From: Impatiens glandulifera
Taxonomy: Eukaryota > Streptophyta > Magnoliopsida > Ericales > Balsaminaceae
NCBI RefSeq assembly: GCF_907164915.1
Contig: NC_061867.1
Span: forward strand, 55,923,771-55,987,770
Direction of reading: 5' to 3'
Length of the DNA stretch: 64,000 nucleotides
How positions within the stretch are numbered: the stretch's first letter is position 1; every line of letters starts with the position of its first letter. Both the position numbers and the translations under genes were made by a program. The notes beneath the pieces were generated by a model. The model saw only the letters and a program-made list of their open reading frames with translations. It had not been told where the DNA came from and did not search any database. This document shows, one piece after another, positions 35,191 through 47,860 of the stretch.

Positions 35191-35784
35191 ATTTATATAT
35201 ATATATCAATTGAAGCAAACTAATGATACGTCGTAACTAAATTTTTGACACTACACCAAATGTCATCTCAAAAACTAATCGAAAAATCAACTCTCACAAT
35301 AAATCTAGATTATTCACAAAAACTTAATTTATTTAGAAAAATTAAAGACTGTTTTTAAAAATTAGTTTATTTAGAAAATAAATAAAAACAAATGAATTTT
35401 TCAATATATGAAGATTAACTTTACATGGAAAAAAATTGGGTTAAAAGGTTAAGAAAATATATATAATAATAATAAAATTTATTTAAAATAAATAAAAACC
35501 AAACGAAAAATCAACAAATAAAAATAAACAAAAATTCTAAAGTACCTGCAAACCGACTAAACAACTTTTTCGGAACGGATATAGTCCTAACAATAATATT
35601 GCAAACAAAATAATGCACCATAAGATAACTGAAGTGAAAGTCCAATAATTAATATGTATCTATCTTGTTGCCTCTTGAACCACACATCTCAACATGTATT
35701 GGTCTTTTTGTTGAGGTACACTAAAAGACTAACAATAAATCAATATATTTAGTGTTGATATTCTTTACAATTTTTTGCCCTAAG

Positions 35785-36556
35785 CAGGGGCGGAGCCAGG
35801 ATGAAAAATTACCTGGGGCTGACTCAAACTTGCATCTCAGATTTAACTTTCTATGTTCCGCTTTTTTTTCAATAAAATTTCCACGGTTATTAGAAGATGG
35901 AAACTCATCATGCCCTCTCAATGCACACGCTTATAAAGTGAGCCACCGAGTGTTTTCAATAGTTGCTGTAAGCCGTAATATGTTATTTTATTTTTCATCT
36001 AAAGACTGTGCATTTAGTACTTTATCCACATGACAAGGATATTCATTAGATTATCAAGATATTCAACTGCTCTATTATGTGGTGAAATATTATATCCTAT
36101 ATGCATAACAAAAGAGCATTTATCCTCATCATTAACTCGCTTTCAATATTTGAATCCATCTATTGTAAATATAGGTTTTTAGGGTTGCTTATATTAAAAT
36201 AAGAAACATGGGAAACAAAAAGCAACATCTTTCAAAGGAGAGTATTCTAATCAATTAAATTTCTTAAACCAATGACTTTGGAACCGTCGATTTTGATTTC
36301 CAAATTTGGTCGGCGGGTACTCATTCTTAATAGGTTGATATGACTTCATCTTGATATAAGCTCGTCTAATTATATCTCTTTGATTAAAATGATATTTCTA
36401 TATCGGAATACGTAATGTTGGATCAAGTTTAAGAAAACTTACATCAACATCAATTCTAGGAGATTTGTTAAGTTCTTGAGTAGAGATATCAAATTCTAGG
36501 ATTTTAATTTAGGTGGGGCTGGAGCCCACCCTAGCCCATGGGTGGCTCCGCCCCTG
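35785..36556. mobile_element. non-autonomous hAT element with exact 8-bp target duplication
   Basis: The 772-bp element has perfect 14-bp inverted ends CAGGGGCGGAGCCA / TGGCTCCGCCCCTG and is flanked by GCCCTAAG on both sides (35777-35784 and 36557-36564). The paralogous spacer at 31577-31590 (TTGCTCTAAGCTAATAAT) is the empty site, which confirms insertion after duplication of the spacer. No transposase is seen. Confidence 0.9.
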
Positions 36557-36577
36557 GCCCTAAGTGTCTAATTCGTC

Positions 36578-36578
<1 letters not shown>

Positions 36579-36635
<57 letters not shown>
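36579..36635. repeat. (AAT)n microsatellite
   Basis: About 19 units, at the position equivalent to the (AAT)n at 31590-31644 downstream of pseudogene A. Confidence 0.9.
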
Positions 36636-36637
<2 letters not shown>

Positions 36638-36857
36638 TAACTGTTAGAAAGACTAGATATTATTTCATTAAGTTTATGTTATAATTTGATTGATATAATT
36701 ATTTGAAAAAGAAACCATTATATCTGAATGAAAACAAGAATGGTTGAAATATCTCAAGTTGTCATCATTTATTATAATAATTCAAGAATGCAAGTTCAAA
36801 CAAAGGAGATGATGGAATAAAATTCAAAACAATCGTAACTTGAAATCTTGAATGAGC

Positions 36858-38250
36858 TTAAAAGCAGTTTCTATGAACAATAGATGGACCAGATTCATCG
36901 TACTGCTGCTTAGTAATCCACCTCTGCAACAACAATGGTAAAAATAAATAACTGATTTTCTTACTTATCATTAAATGATTGAAAATTAATAAACAAACCT
37001 CTTGAAATAACCTGAGAGAGGCCAAGATTGATCCACCAATCCAAACACTATACTTTCTCTCCGGTGGAGCAACCACTTTAATCTTCCTATCACCAGGAAC
37101 AAGAATATTTAACTCCTTATTCATCCTTTCCACAATTCCAGGAAACATGGTAGAGCCCCCAAAAAGAAAGATATTTTTATACAAAACATTTCTAACATCC
37201 ATATCACACTTCATAATTGAATTGTAAACTGCTTCATGAATTCCAGGTGATTCTATCCCAATCAAGGAAGGCCTGAAGAGAATTTCCGGGCATTCAAACC
37301 TCTCTGTTCCTATTTTGATCACCTGCCCGTCGGGCAGCTCGTAAGAGCTGCTAACATCGGCGGCCGTCTTCTCCATCTCTTGGTCGTAATCCAGGGCCAC
37401 GTATGCAAGCTTTTCTTTGATGTCGCGCGCTATGTCACGTTCTGTATTATTTGTGGCGAATGGGTACACTAATCTTTCCGAAAGCATGTTCAACATTGAA
37501 CCTGTTAAATCATCACCGGCCAGGTTCATCTTGAAGATTCCATCTTGGAGAAGATAGCCTTCGTAAATGGGTACTACGTGGGTCACGCCATGGCCCGAAC
37601 ACAAAGTAAGACCTTTGTCAAAAAAACAAAAAGATACATGTCATGTAAATAGTCTGAAACTCTGCTTGCAATGGAACAACAAACCAACAAACAAACCTGT
37701 TGCACGACCAATTGAGTAAAGCGCGAGAACTGACTGATTAGCGACAGACATTGCGGGTACATGGAAAGTCTCAAACATAATCTGTGCCATCTTCTTCCTG
37801 TTGGACTTTGGGTTGAGAGGTGCCTCTGTAAGTAGAACTTTGTGTTCGTCAGGAGAAACACGAAGTTCGTTGTAGAACGTGTGATGCCAAATCTTTTCCA
37901 TATCATCATAATTGATGACAATTCCGTGCTCCATTGGGTAATTTATGTTAAGGATACTTCTTTTTGACAGAGTTTCATCACCAACATATGTGCCTTTTTT
38001 TTTAACCATACCAACCCTGTGACATTCATGTCGAGGTCTGCCTACTATGCTTGGAAATACAACCCGTGGAGCTTCATCACCAGCAAAACCAGCCTGTGAA
38101 TGGAAATGCAGTTTATATATAATGGGTTGGGTGAAAGAACAAGGTTTGTTGTAACCCTTTTTAAAAAAGACGAAAATAAATTTAAACAACCTTGATAACT
38201 CCAGTTCCATTGTCTAAGACCAGATGTTGATCATACATAACATCAGCCAT
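36858..38250 (-). CDS. diverged actin B (Asp154 and Asp157 replaced)
   Basis: Four exons at the standard plant actin positions, 38250-38191, 38093-37697, 37612-36999 and 36923-36858, give 378 residues. The start is [25 protein letters not shown] and FGGSTMFPG nucleotide-binding loops are kept, as are the YPMEHGIV histidine and the C-terminal IVHRNCF. The second phosphate loop, normally LDSGDGVSH, reads LCSGHGVTH, so both Asp154 and Asp157 (muscle numbering), which position the attacking water and metal, are lost. The DNase-loop region is altered ([17 protein letters not shown], with one extra codon), and [13 protein letters not shown] replaces the usual TERGYxFTTT. The frame is open throughout, but the first residue of the last exon is Arg (usually Met). 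Polymerisation is possible; ATPase activity is doubtful. Confidence 0.8.
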
Positions 38251-38559
38251 CTTCTATAATTAGACCTGTTGTTGCAAAGAAAAATATGTATTTTTCTGGA
38301 AAATTAGTAATCATAAAAAAACTGCCTTCTTCTTTTAATATAGAAATGATCTTTAAGCAACTAGGTTAGGCCACAAACACAAAAACAAAATCATACAAAT
38401 AAATCTCAGACAACTTCTACACGGATCTGTAAATAACTTTTGAAGAAATTCAAACTTGGAAGAAAAATCAATTCAGGATATTTCTTCTTGTACCTTAATT
38501 ATGCAAGAAATGTAAATATGCAGACCCCAAATTGTGTTTGTATTCCGCATGTTTACTCT

Positions 38560-38936
38560 TATATATATATAATAATTTTTTTTTACCAATCACTCTAATA
38601 ATTATGCGTTTTCCATATAAAACTAGGATAAGGTAAAAACGATCTCTTTCTAACTTTTTTTATAATTTCTCTAATTGTAATATAAATATATATTTCCTTT
38701 CTTCAATAATTATATTTTATTATATTATCTATATCTATATATATTTTTTATATTTATACTAAAAAAATAATTTTAAACATAAGTTATATAATATTTTTAA
38801 TTTATTTATAACTATTTTATATAATAGTTTAAAAAATAATTATATAGTTATATATTAATTTTAAAAAATAATATAATTATAAATAGATAGATAAAAAATA
38901 TATATAATAAATAAAAAATAATAATTATCAATTAAA

Positions 38937-38979
<43 letters not shown>

Positions 38980-40500
38980 GGCATAAATAATTATTTGAAA
39001 GTTTACTTACTACACAAGACTCTCCTAAATAATTTATCCTTATAAATCCATAATAATTAAAATTTTCACTTCTATAATTATAACTAGTTTCTCTTTTCTT
39101 AATTTATTTTTCTGATTATATATTCTTTTATATTTTTCTAATTTGGTTTTCTAATTATATTCTTCATTACCATTTTTATTTTATCAAAAATATTGTTTTT
39201 ACTCATTTTTATATTTATATATATAACCTTTTATATATATAATAAAAGAGAAATGATTAAGGAAAGAATTTGAGAGAATGACGTGACACAATTTGATTGG
39301 CCAAAAATCAAAAAAAAAATTCTCACACTTCTTATTATTTTTCCAGCTGATGACAAATCATTTCCTACCCTATTTCATCTCCCAATTTTCTTTCCCCTGT
39401 CACTTCTCATAATAAAATTAATTATATCTATTATTTTAATTAAAAATATATCTCTCCTAATTTATTTTTTAATATTTAATTATATAATATTACATATTTG
39501 AGAAATAATATAGAAAACACCTTTATACAATATTAATTTAGTAAGATAGAAAAAATATTTTTCTCTCTTATATTTTTTTTTAACATATATTTTTTTTTAT
39601 TGCCAAATCAGTAGTAGGTGTTGTATATATCATTTCTCTACATATTTATATATATAATATTTTTACCATATTTTCACTAGCTAAAAAAATAAAAAAATAT
39701 TAAATAAATTTTTATCTCCATTAGTTTATATATATATAATTATTAGTAGATGCTAAATTAATTTTTTTTCTTCATTAATTTATATATCTATATATATATT
39801 ATTCTCTTTTATTTATTAGTATTAATAGTTTGTTGGTTAATATAATGATTAATATTTTCTATTTTTTAATTTAAAATTTGAATATTTTTTTTATATAAAT
39901 TACTTATTTTATTTGTATTATTTATTTTATAATATATAATTATATATTAAATTAAAAACATATTTTCAATTTACTCTCTATTTAAATTTTCAAATAAATT
40001 ATTAAAAAATAATAATTTTTATATATTCTTTATGTATATCTATTATTTATATAATTTATTTATTTTTTATTCATTAAAATTATTAAATATACACATATAT
40101 AAAATTATATATTAAATTTAATATTTAGTGATTTAAGGTCTAATGGTTAAATAATTAAATACAAGATATTCATTTGTGTTTTATATGGCACAATTCAAAA
40201 TAAAATTCTAATTTTATCTTATAAAAATACCCAATTTTGAACCCAAATTGTGTCATTTTTAATTATATTATTAGACAATTCACTTCCGAAGATTCCATAG
40301 AGTTTAGGTTGATAATTTGATTAAAGTATAATTTGTTTGAAGAAACCCTGGTATATTTTAATGAAAACAAGTATGGGTGGTTGAAATCTCTAAAAAATTT
40401 ATCAGTCACATAATAATCAAATCTTTTGAGTATAAAAATAACACAAGAATGCAAATACAAAGTGCAATAACACAAGAATGCAAATACAAAGTGCAATAAC
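38560..40500. other. AT-rich spacer
   Basis: (TA)n runs (for example 38942-38976) and no coding content. A short tandem duplication with AACACAAGAATGCAAATACAAAGTGC lies at about 40440-40505. Confidence 0.6.
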
Positions 40501-40520
40501 ACAAGACACCAATTACAATC

Positions 40521-42705
40521 TTAAAAGTATTTTCTATGAACAATACCTGGACCAAATTCTTCATGCTCGCGTTTAGTAATACACATCAGCAACAATGTAA
40601 AACCAAATAATTGATTGTCTTACCACTTAATTGATTAAAAATTAAAAAACACATGCTGAAATGTACTCATTGAGGTGAATCTCAGGTCATTTTTGGAGCA
40701 ACGTGCGATCTAAGATTTGGGGCCTAAATTTTAGAGGAAAACCAAGTATAAAGAAACATAAAACATAATTTTTTTTATAGTACTGCATAAAATTTTTTGA
40801 GAGAGAGAGAAATCGAGTAGAAATAAACATAAAACATAATATTTTTTATAGTACTGCATAAAACTTTTTTTTTGGGCCTTCTTAATTTTGGGGCCTGGGC
40901 GGTGGCCCATCTTGCTCACCCTAGTAGCCGACCCTGTCAATTCATCCAGGGCCGGCTCCGAGAATTGGGAGGCCCAATGCAAATTCAAATTTTGTGGCCC
41001 CCAAAATTAAAATAAATATAATAGTTTTATATTTTATAAAAACATATTAAATATACAAAATAAATATATAATTAGATCATTGATTTCGAAAAAGAAAAAA
41101 TGATATATTTTTGGTCATTTTGAAGCATTATTTAATAATATTTATGATATATTGGGTATAATGTTTTCTATAATGAAAAAAATATAAGAGATATTTTAAA
41201 ATAAGAAAAGATTATGAAAATAAACATAATAATAAGAACAAATAAAAAAATAATTTTAAGAGTATTAAAATGTAACCTCAAAAATGATTTTTAGAGTTGA
41301 ATTTATGATAAAAAAATTAAAATATTAGAGATGGAATATAATTAAGGTTAATGATATAAAAGAGTTACAATAGAGATAAATAAAAAATAAGCCTAATATT
41401 AAGGATAAAAAAATATTCGATTAAAAATAAATAAATTAATATATTATTATATTAGATATAATATGGAGATAAAAAAGAATTAATATATTATTATATTATA
41501 TATTATATATTGAGGGAGAAATAAGTGATATATTATTATATAATATAGAAAGAGAATTTTTTTTATATATATAATATAAAAAAAAGTTAAAATATTATAA
41601 GGAAATAAATTTTAAAAAATATGATATTATACTAAAAATAGATAATTTATAATATTATATGCTAAAAATAAACAATTTGTGCCCCTAAGAAATGATGGCA
41701 CAATTGCATTGGTGGTTGTATTGCCTAAATTCACCTATCCAAAAGCTATACATTCTCTCCATTCTCTCTAGTGAAACGACCACTATAATCTTCAAACTAC
41801 TCAGAGCAAGAACAATGATTTCATTACTCATCCTATCCGCAAATCCAGGAGACATTGACGAATCGCCACAAAGAAGGATATTTCCATACAGATCCTTTCT
41901 TTTGTCCATATCACACTTCATAATTGAATTGTAAATTGCTCCTTAAATTCAAGGTGATTCTATCCCAAAGAATGACGGTCTGAACAGGATTTCCAGACAT
42001 TCAAATCTCTCTGTTCCTATTGTGATCACCCGCATCTGCCAATATCTGTCTTCTCCAGCTCTTGATCCTAATCCAGGGCCATGTATGCAAGATTTTCTTT
42101 GATGTCACGCAAAATATCTCGTTCTGCATTTGTGGTGAATGGGTATACTCTTTCAAAAAGCATTTTCATCAATGAACCTGTTAAATCATCACCAGCCAGG
42201 TTCATCCGAAAGATTGCATGTGGGAGAGCATAGTTTTCGTAAATGGGAACTGCATGGCTCACGCCATAACCCGAATTCAAGACAACACCTTTGTCAAGAA
42301 AACAAAAATACATGTCATATAAATAGTCTGAGTGTAAATTGTAATGGAACAACATTGTACAAACTAACCTGTTCTGCGACCGTATGCATAGAACTGACTG
42401 AATAGCAACATATATACATTGCGGGGACTTGGAAAGTCTCGAACATAATTTGTGTCATCTTCTCCCTGTTGGTGTTTGGGTTGAGCGGTCGTGCTTCTGT
42501 AAGTAGAACTTCGTATTCTTAAGGAGAAACACGAAGTTCGTTGTAGAAGGTGTGATGCCAAATCTTTTCCATATCATCCCAATTGATGACAATTCCGTGC
42601 TCCATTGGGTGTTTAAGGGTAAAGCGGCCTCTCTTTTTGCCATCCATTGAACTTCATCACCAGCATATTATGTGTCTTTTTGACCCCTGCCAACCATGAC
42701 TGAAA
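40521..42705 (-). pseudogene. actin pseudogene C (transposon-split)
   Basis: Remnants are exon 4 (about 40586-40521, with Trp changed to Cys and its CAG acceptor changed to CTG), a short end of exon 3 (40675-40654), the rest of exon 3 (about 42294-41690) and most of exon 2 (about 42690-42368). Exon 1 and the start of exon 2 are missing. Exon 3 is split by about 1 kb of transposon DNA, and stops replace codons in the ESPGIHE region. Surviving segments (IADRMS-like, LYGNI, YALPHAI) match the conventional actin at 56.5 kb better than the diverged copies, so this may be a relic of an intermediate or ancestral copy. Confidence 0.88.
40680..41690. mobile_element. two transposon remnants inside actin pseudogene C
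   Basis: One element ends GCCGACCCTG at 40936 and contains a tandem duplication of AAACATAAAACATAAT...ATAGTACTGCATAAAA (about 40752 and 40827). A second starts CAGGGCCGGCTCCGAG at 40947 and runs into AT-rich DNA to about 41690. CAGGG(C/T)CGGC ends with adjoining GGCCC-rich DNA are typical of common plant hAT-type MITEs. Exact target duplications were not found. Confidence 0.6.
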
Positions 42706-42709
42706 GAAT

Positions 42710-44010
42710 AGTAATTACAAAACTGTGAAAAATATGCATTTTTTTAATTTTTCTTACAACATGTTAGTTTGACAAGAGATCAAAATTAGTTTATTTAGAA
42801 AAATTATTACTTTTTTTAGATGACTAGCTATATATAGCTATGAGATAAAAATTAATTTATTTAGAAAAATGAAGACATTTTTTTAAATGACTAGCAACAT
42901 AGTTATGTGGATAAAAATTAGTTTCTTTAGAAAAATCAAGACTTTATATGAAGATTAACTTTATGACTAGGTAGATAAAAATTAGTTTAATTAGAAAATA
43001 AATAAATAAAATATGAATTTTTATCTATATGAAAATTAACTTTACATAAAAAAAAAAGTTGGATTAATAGGTTAAGAAATTATATATAATAAAAAATATA
43101 TTTTATTTAAAAAAGAAATTAAAAATATTTCACATAAAAACCAAATGAAAATAAATCAACAATGCAAAAATAAAAAAATATAAATAAAAATGAACAAAAC
43201 TCTAGAATACCGATGAGATCATCTAAACATGAAATGTGTTCTTCAAACCGACTAAACAACTTTTTCATAACAGAACATGGAGATCGTTACAACAATAACA
43301 TTGTGAATAATTTATATCTTCATATATGGTACAATTTCTCTCAAACAAAATAATACATCTTAAGATAACTGGAAGGAAAGATAACTGGAATGAAAGATTA
43401 ATGATTAATACGAGTCTATCTCGTCGCCTCTTAGTCCACACATCCCAACCCGAATTGGTCTCCTCCATTAAGGGACCCTAAAGGACTAAACAATAAATCA
43501 AGATATTTAGTGTTCATATTCCTTACAACTTTTAGCCATAGGGAATTGCCTAGTTTACCTAATAATAATGGATCTTTATATGATTCACTGGATAACTGTT
43601 AGACCTTAGACCCAAAGAAGATTCCATAGAGTTTATGTTACAATTTGATTGATATAATTAATGAAAGTGTAATTATTTGAAGAAAGTCAAGAAACCCCTT
43701 TGAGAAATTAACACATGAAAATTGAACAAGTCTCTAATTGAAATTTAAGGATTCAGTTATAGATGATTAGTGACATTACTTATTAACAATTCTCAATATA
43801 ATTCACTGGATAAAGGTTAGACTCCTGAAAAGATTCCATATTTACATTCATATAATTTGATTTAAGTATAATTATTTGAAGAAACCTTTTATATCTGAAT
43901 GAAAACAAGAATTGTTGAAGTCTCTCAAATTCTCATCTATAACTTGAAGTATAAAAATAAGACAAAAATGAAAACAAACCGGGAGATGCCATCATAACTT
44001 GAAATCTTGA
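42710..44010. other. actin-unit spacer
   Basis: No gene. The segments GGATAAAAATTAGTTTATTT, AAACCGACTAAACAACTTTTT and CATAGAGTTTATGTT recur in the spacers at 31.3, 35.4, 46.9-49.1 and 49.6 kb. They show that the duplication unit included 1 kb or more of flank. Confidence 0.65.
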
Positions 44011-44016
44011 ATGAGC

Positions 44017-45428
44017 TTAAAAACAATTTCTATGAACAATAGCTGGACCAAATTCATCATACTGCTGCTTAGTAATCCACATCTGCAACGTAAAAATAAA
44101 TAACTGATTTTCTTACTTATCATTAAATGATTGAAAATTAATAAACAAACCTTTTGAAAAACACTGAGAGAGGCCAAGATTGATCCACCAATCCAAACGC
44201 TATACTTTCTATACGGTAGAGCGACCACTTCAATCTTCATATCACCGGGAGCAAGAATAGTTAATTCCTTATTCATCCTTTCCGCAAATCCAGGAAACAT
44301 GGTAGAGCCGCCAAAAAGAAAGATATTTTTACACAAATCATTTCTAACATCCACATCACACTTCATAATTGAATTGTAAACTGCTTCATGAATTCCAGGT
44401 GATTCTATCCCAATCAAGGCAGGCCTGAAGAGAATTTCCGGGCATTCAAACCTCTCTGTTCCTATTTTGATCACCTGCCCGTCGGGCAACTCGTAAGAGC
44501 TGCTGACATCGGCCGTCTTCTCCATCTCTTGGTCGTAATCCAGGGCTACGTATGCAAGCTTTTCTTTGATGTCGCGCGCTATGTCTCGTTCTGCATTATT
44601 TGTGGCGAATGGGTACACTAATCTTTCGGAAAGCATGTTCATCATTGAACCTGTTAAATCATCACCTGTCAGGTTCATCTTGAAGATTCCATCTTGGAGA
44701 AGATAGCCTTCGTAAATGGGTACTACGTGGGTCACGCCATGGCCCGAATACAATGTAAGACCTTTGTCAAAAACCAAAAAGATACATGTCATGTAAATAG
44801 TCTGAGACTCTGCTTGCAATGGAACAACAAACCAAAAAAAAACAAACCTGTTACACAACCAGTTGAGTAAAGCGCGAGAACTGACTGATTAGCAACATGC
44901 ATTGCGGGTACATGGAAAGTCTCAAACATAATTTGTGCCATCTTCTCCCTGTTGGACTTTGGGTTGAGCGGTGCCTCTGTAAGCAGAACTTTGTGTTCTT
45001 CGGGAGAAACACCAAGTTCATTGTAGAATGTGTGATGCCAAATCTTTTCCATATCATCCCAATCGATGACAATTCCGTGCTCCATTGGGTAATTTATGTT
45101 AAGGATACCTCTTTTTAACAGAGCTTCATCACCAACATATGCGTCCTTTTGATCCACGCCAACCATGACACCTGTATGTGTAGGTCTGCCTATTATGCTT
45201 GGAAATATAGCATGTGGAGCGTCATATCCAGCAAAACCAGCCTGTGGATTGGATGGGAATGCAGTTTATATATATTGGGTTGGGTGAAAGAACAAGGCTT
45301 GTTGTATGTAACCCTTTTCAAAAAAGACTGAAATAAATTTATACAAAATGTAGTATAGGAAAACCAACCTTAATAATACCAGTTCCATTGTCAAAGACGA
45401 GACGTCGATTATACTTAGCATCAGACAT
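44017..45428 (-). CDS. diverged actin D (Asp154 and Asp157 replaced)
   Basis: Exons 45428-45369, 45241-44848, 44761-44151 and 44082-44017 join in frame to 376 residues. The start is [20 protein letters not shown]. Kept are DNGTG, Gln137 ([10 protein letters not shown]), [17 protein letters not shown] and the [11 protein letters not shown] helix region. The phosphate-2 loop reads LYSGHGVTH: Asp154 is Tyr and Asp157 is His. Cys10 is Phe, the exon 2 to 3 hinge is TGCVTG (usually SGRTTG), and exon 4 reads [12 protein letters not shown]. All splice sites are canonical and a leader acceptor precedes the ATG. It is probably expressed. Whether it is a filament-forming actin with blocked hydrolysis or on the way to pseudogenisation cannot be told from the sequence. 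Confidence 0.85.
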
Positions 45429-45729
45429 CTTCTATAAGACCTGTTCCGTTGTTGCAAAGATAAATATGTAATCATAAGAAAACTGCCTTCTTCTTTTACT
45501 ACAGAAATAATCTTTCAACAATTAGGTTAGAACACAAACAGAAAAACAAAATCATACAAATAACCCAGACAGCTTCTACACGGATCTGCAAATAACTTGT
45601 GAAGAAATTCTCTCTTGGGAGAAAATTCATAAATAAGAAAAATCCATACGAAGATGAATTCGGGATCTTAATCTTCTTGTATCTTATGGAACAAATGTAA
45701 ATCCAAACTAGCAATTGTATACACCCCAC

Positions 45730-47290
45730 TTTTTTTTAGGGTTCAAAGTTTTAATTTATTAATTATATATTATAAAATATTTTGTATAAAATTATATTTT
45801 TTTTTTTTTATAATATATTAATATTTTCTTTCTCTGTCCATTTATAAACGTTGTATTATTTTTTTATAGATTTTTTTTTATTTTTAATATTAGGTATATA
45901 ATTGTTTATATTTTAGTCGTATTTTTATTTCTCATTTTTTTAATTTACACTTATTATATTAATATTTTAAATATATATTTTGTTTTTATAGTAGTTAATA
46001 TTGTTATATATTTAATATGTTTTTTATAAAATGTATAAATATTTTATTTATTTTAATTTTGTAGGATCACTAAATTTAAATTTGTATTGGCCTCTTAACT
46101 TTTGGACTAGTCTTTTTATAATAATAATTATTTTTAAATTTTTACAAATGTACGTGACATTGAGATTTGAAAAGATGATTGAAGAATAAATATTTTAAGA
46201 ATTTGATATATTTTAGAAAAAATGTATTTTCAATTTATATAATTATTTTACAGAATTTATATATTTGGGATATTTTGTATTTATGTAATTATTTACTTAA
46301 TGAATTTCAGTCTTGATTTTTTTTAAAATAAGATTAATATTTTGTTTGGGTTAAAATTGAATAAGACAATTATAATAGATTTAACTATATAAAACTATTT
46401 AGTCGTGGTCAATGGTTAATTTATTTAAATATAAATGCAAAATTTGAAAATATATGATTTAGACCATTTGTATATTATACTCTCTTTTTAGTATGCCTAA
46501 TTTTTAATTGATTTAATGAAAAGTAATTGTTAGATCTACTTTATCAAGATACATATTTAAAATTGATTATTTGATTTAACTGTGATTTTACGTTATATAA
46601 TTTAAATTTTTATTTATTTTAAATATAAAAAATTTACATTAAATGAGTTTAAAGAAATTAGAAATAATATTTTAAAAGGTGAAAATTGATATTAAATTAT
46701 TATTAAAAAATAAAAAAAAGGTTGAAACAGATTTAAAAAATCTAAAAAAAGTAGGGGCTTATAAATAACCGGATTGAGTACCCATTAGATTAGAACTGAT
46801 CAAATTCGGTCACACTTCTACCGTTCCACCGTTTTTTGGAGTAGAATCAGGTCTAGTTTCCATCGGTTTCGAGACCCGATTACATAATGACTGACCATGA
46901 CTGGAAAACTGTGAAAATTATGTGTTCGAGAAGAGATCAAAATTAGTTTATTTAGAAAAATTAACACTTTGTTTTAGATTACTATGTAAAGCTTTGTGGA
47001 TAAAAATTAGTTTATTTAGGGTTTTTTAGGTTTGGTTCGGATTGGATTTTTTTTTTTAAACTTAGAAGGTGAAAAAAATAATGATAGTTGATAATTTTGA
47101 GGATGCGATAATTATTCTTGTTAAAAAGACTAAAAGAGTATTGATATATATATAAATAAAATAAAAAATAATAATTTAAAATATAAAGTATTTTAGTTAA
47201 TGAAATGAGTGATGTGACTATTGAGAAGTGATTGATTGAAAAATTAATTTTGTTTGAGTTATTTTAAAAATTTCAAATCTTCAATCACAA
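45730..47290. other. AT-rich spacer
   Basis: No coding signal. A short actin-spacer block (ATAAAAATTAGTTTATTTAG) at 46990 marks the next duplicated flank. Confidence 0.55.
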
Positions 47291-47860
47291 ATTTAATTAT
47301 AGAGGTTATGGATTCATACCAACAGCTGAAGAACACTCGTTAGAGGTGTTGGAAGTTTTCCAGAAGCCTAGATTGAAGCTAGGATCGCCGGAGAAATAAC
47401 TGTTCTTGTCCGGATTCTTGACTTTTCGATTTGTAGTGTAATAGTGTAATAGAATTGCCGGAGAAACCCTTGGGGACTATTTATACTAGCCTAAGGTCGG
47501 TTGGGGAGGATCAATTCAAGTCGAATTTGCTGATCATGAAGTTTATCTCGAATTTTTATCCAAATCGTGGTAGCTTAGTTCTAGGGCGTGGTGTCCAACC
47601 TAGGTATAGGGATATTGAAGGTGAGGATATGACGAAGATAATGGTGGAAAAATTAGGGCATAAGGTTGACTATCGAAGAAGCTAGAGCTTTTAAAAGAAA
47701 CACGTCGATTAGTCACGATTTCGGCGAGCATTCGACTTGGTGAAAAAGACGACCCCCAAACGACTTCGTTTTGTGGCGTCGTTAGGCATTCCGTTCGCGG
47801 TCAGCGTCCTTAGCTAACAGGGTTAGCACGTCCCGTTAGTTGATCCGTTATTATCACGAT
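47290..47860. other. less AT-rich stretch of unknown origin
   Basis: Composition differs from its surroundings. A 76-codon open frame (47455-47685) has no motif that I recognise. The DNA contains ACGACTTCGTTTTGTGGCGTCG and could be part of an LTR or other element. No ends are found. Confidence 0.3.

Noticed and set aside
43265..43468. Minus-strand open frame in the actin spacer
   Set aside because: It lies in duplicated spacer DNA and is not kept open in the sister spacers at 35.6 and 48.9 kb.
47455..47685. 76-codon open frame
   Set aside because: No motif, splice context or homologue recognised. Kept only as a composition anomaly.
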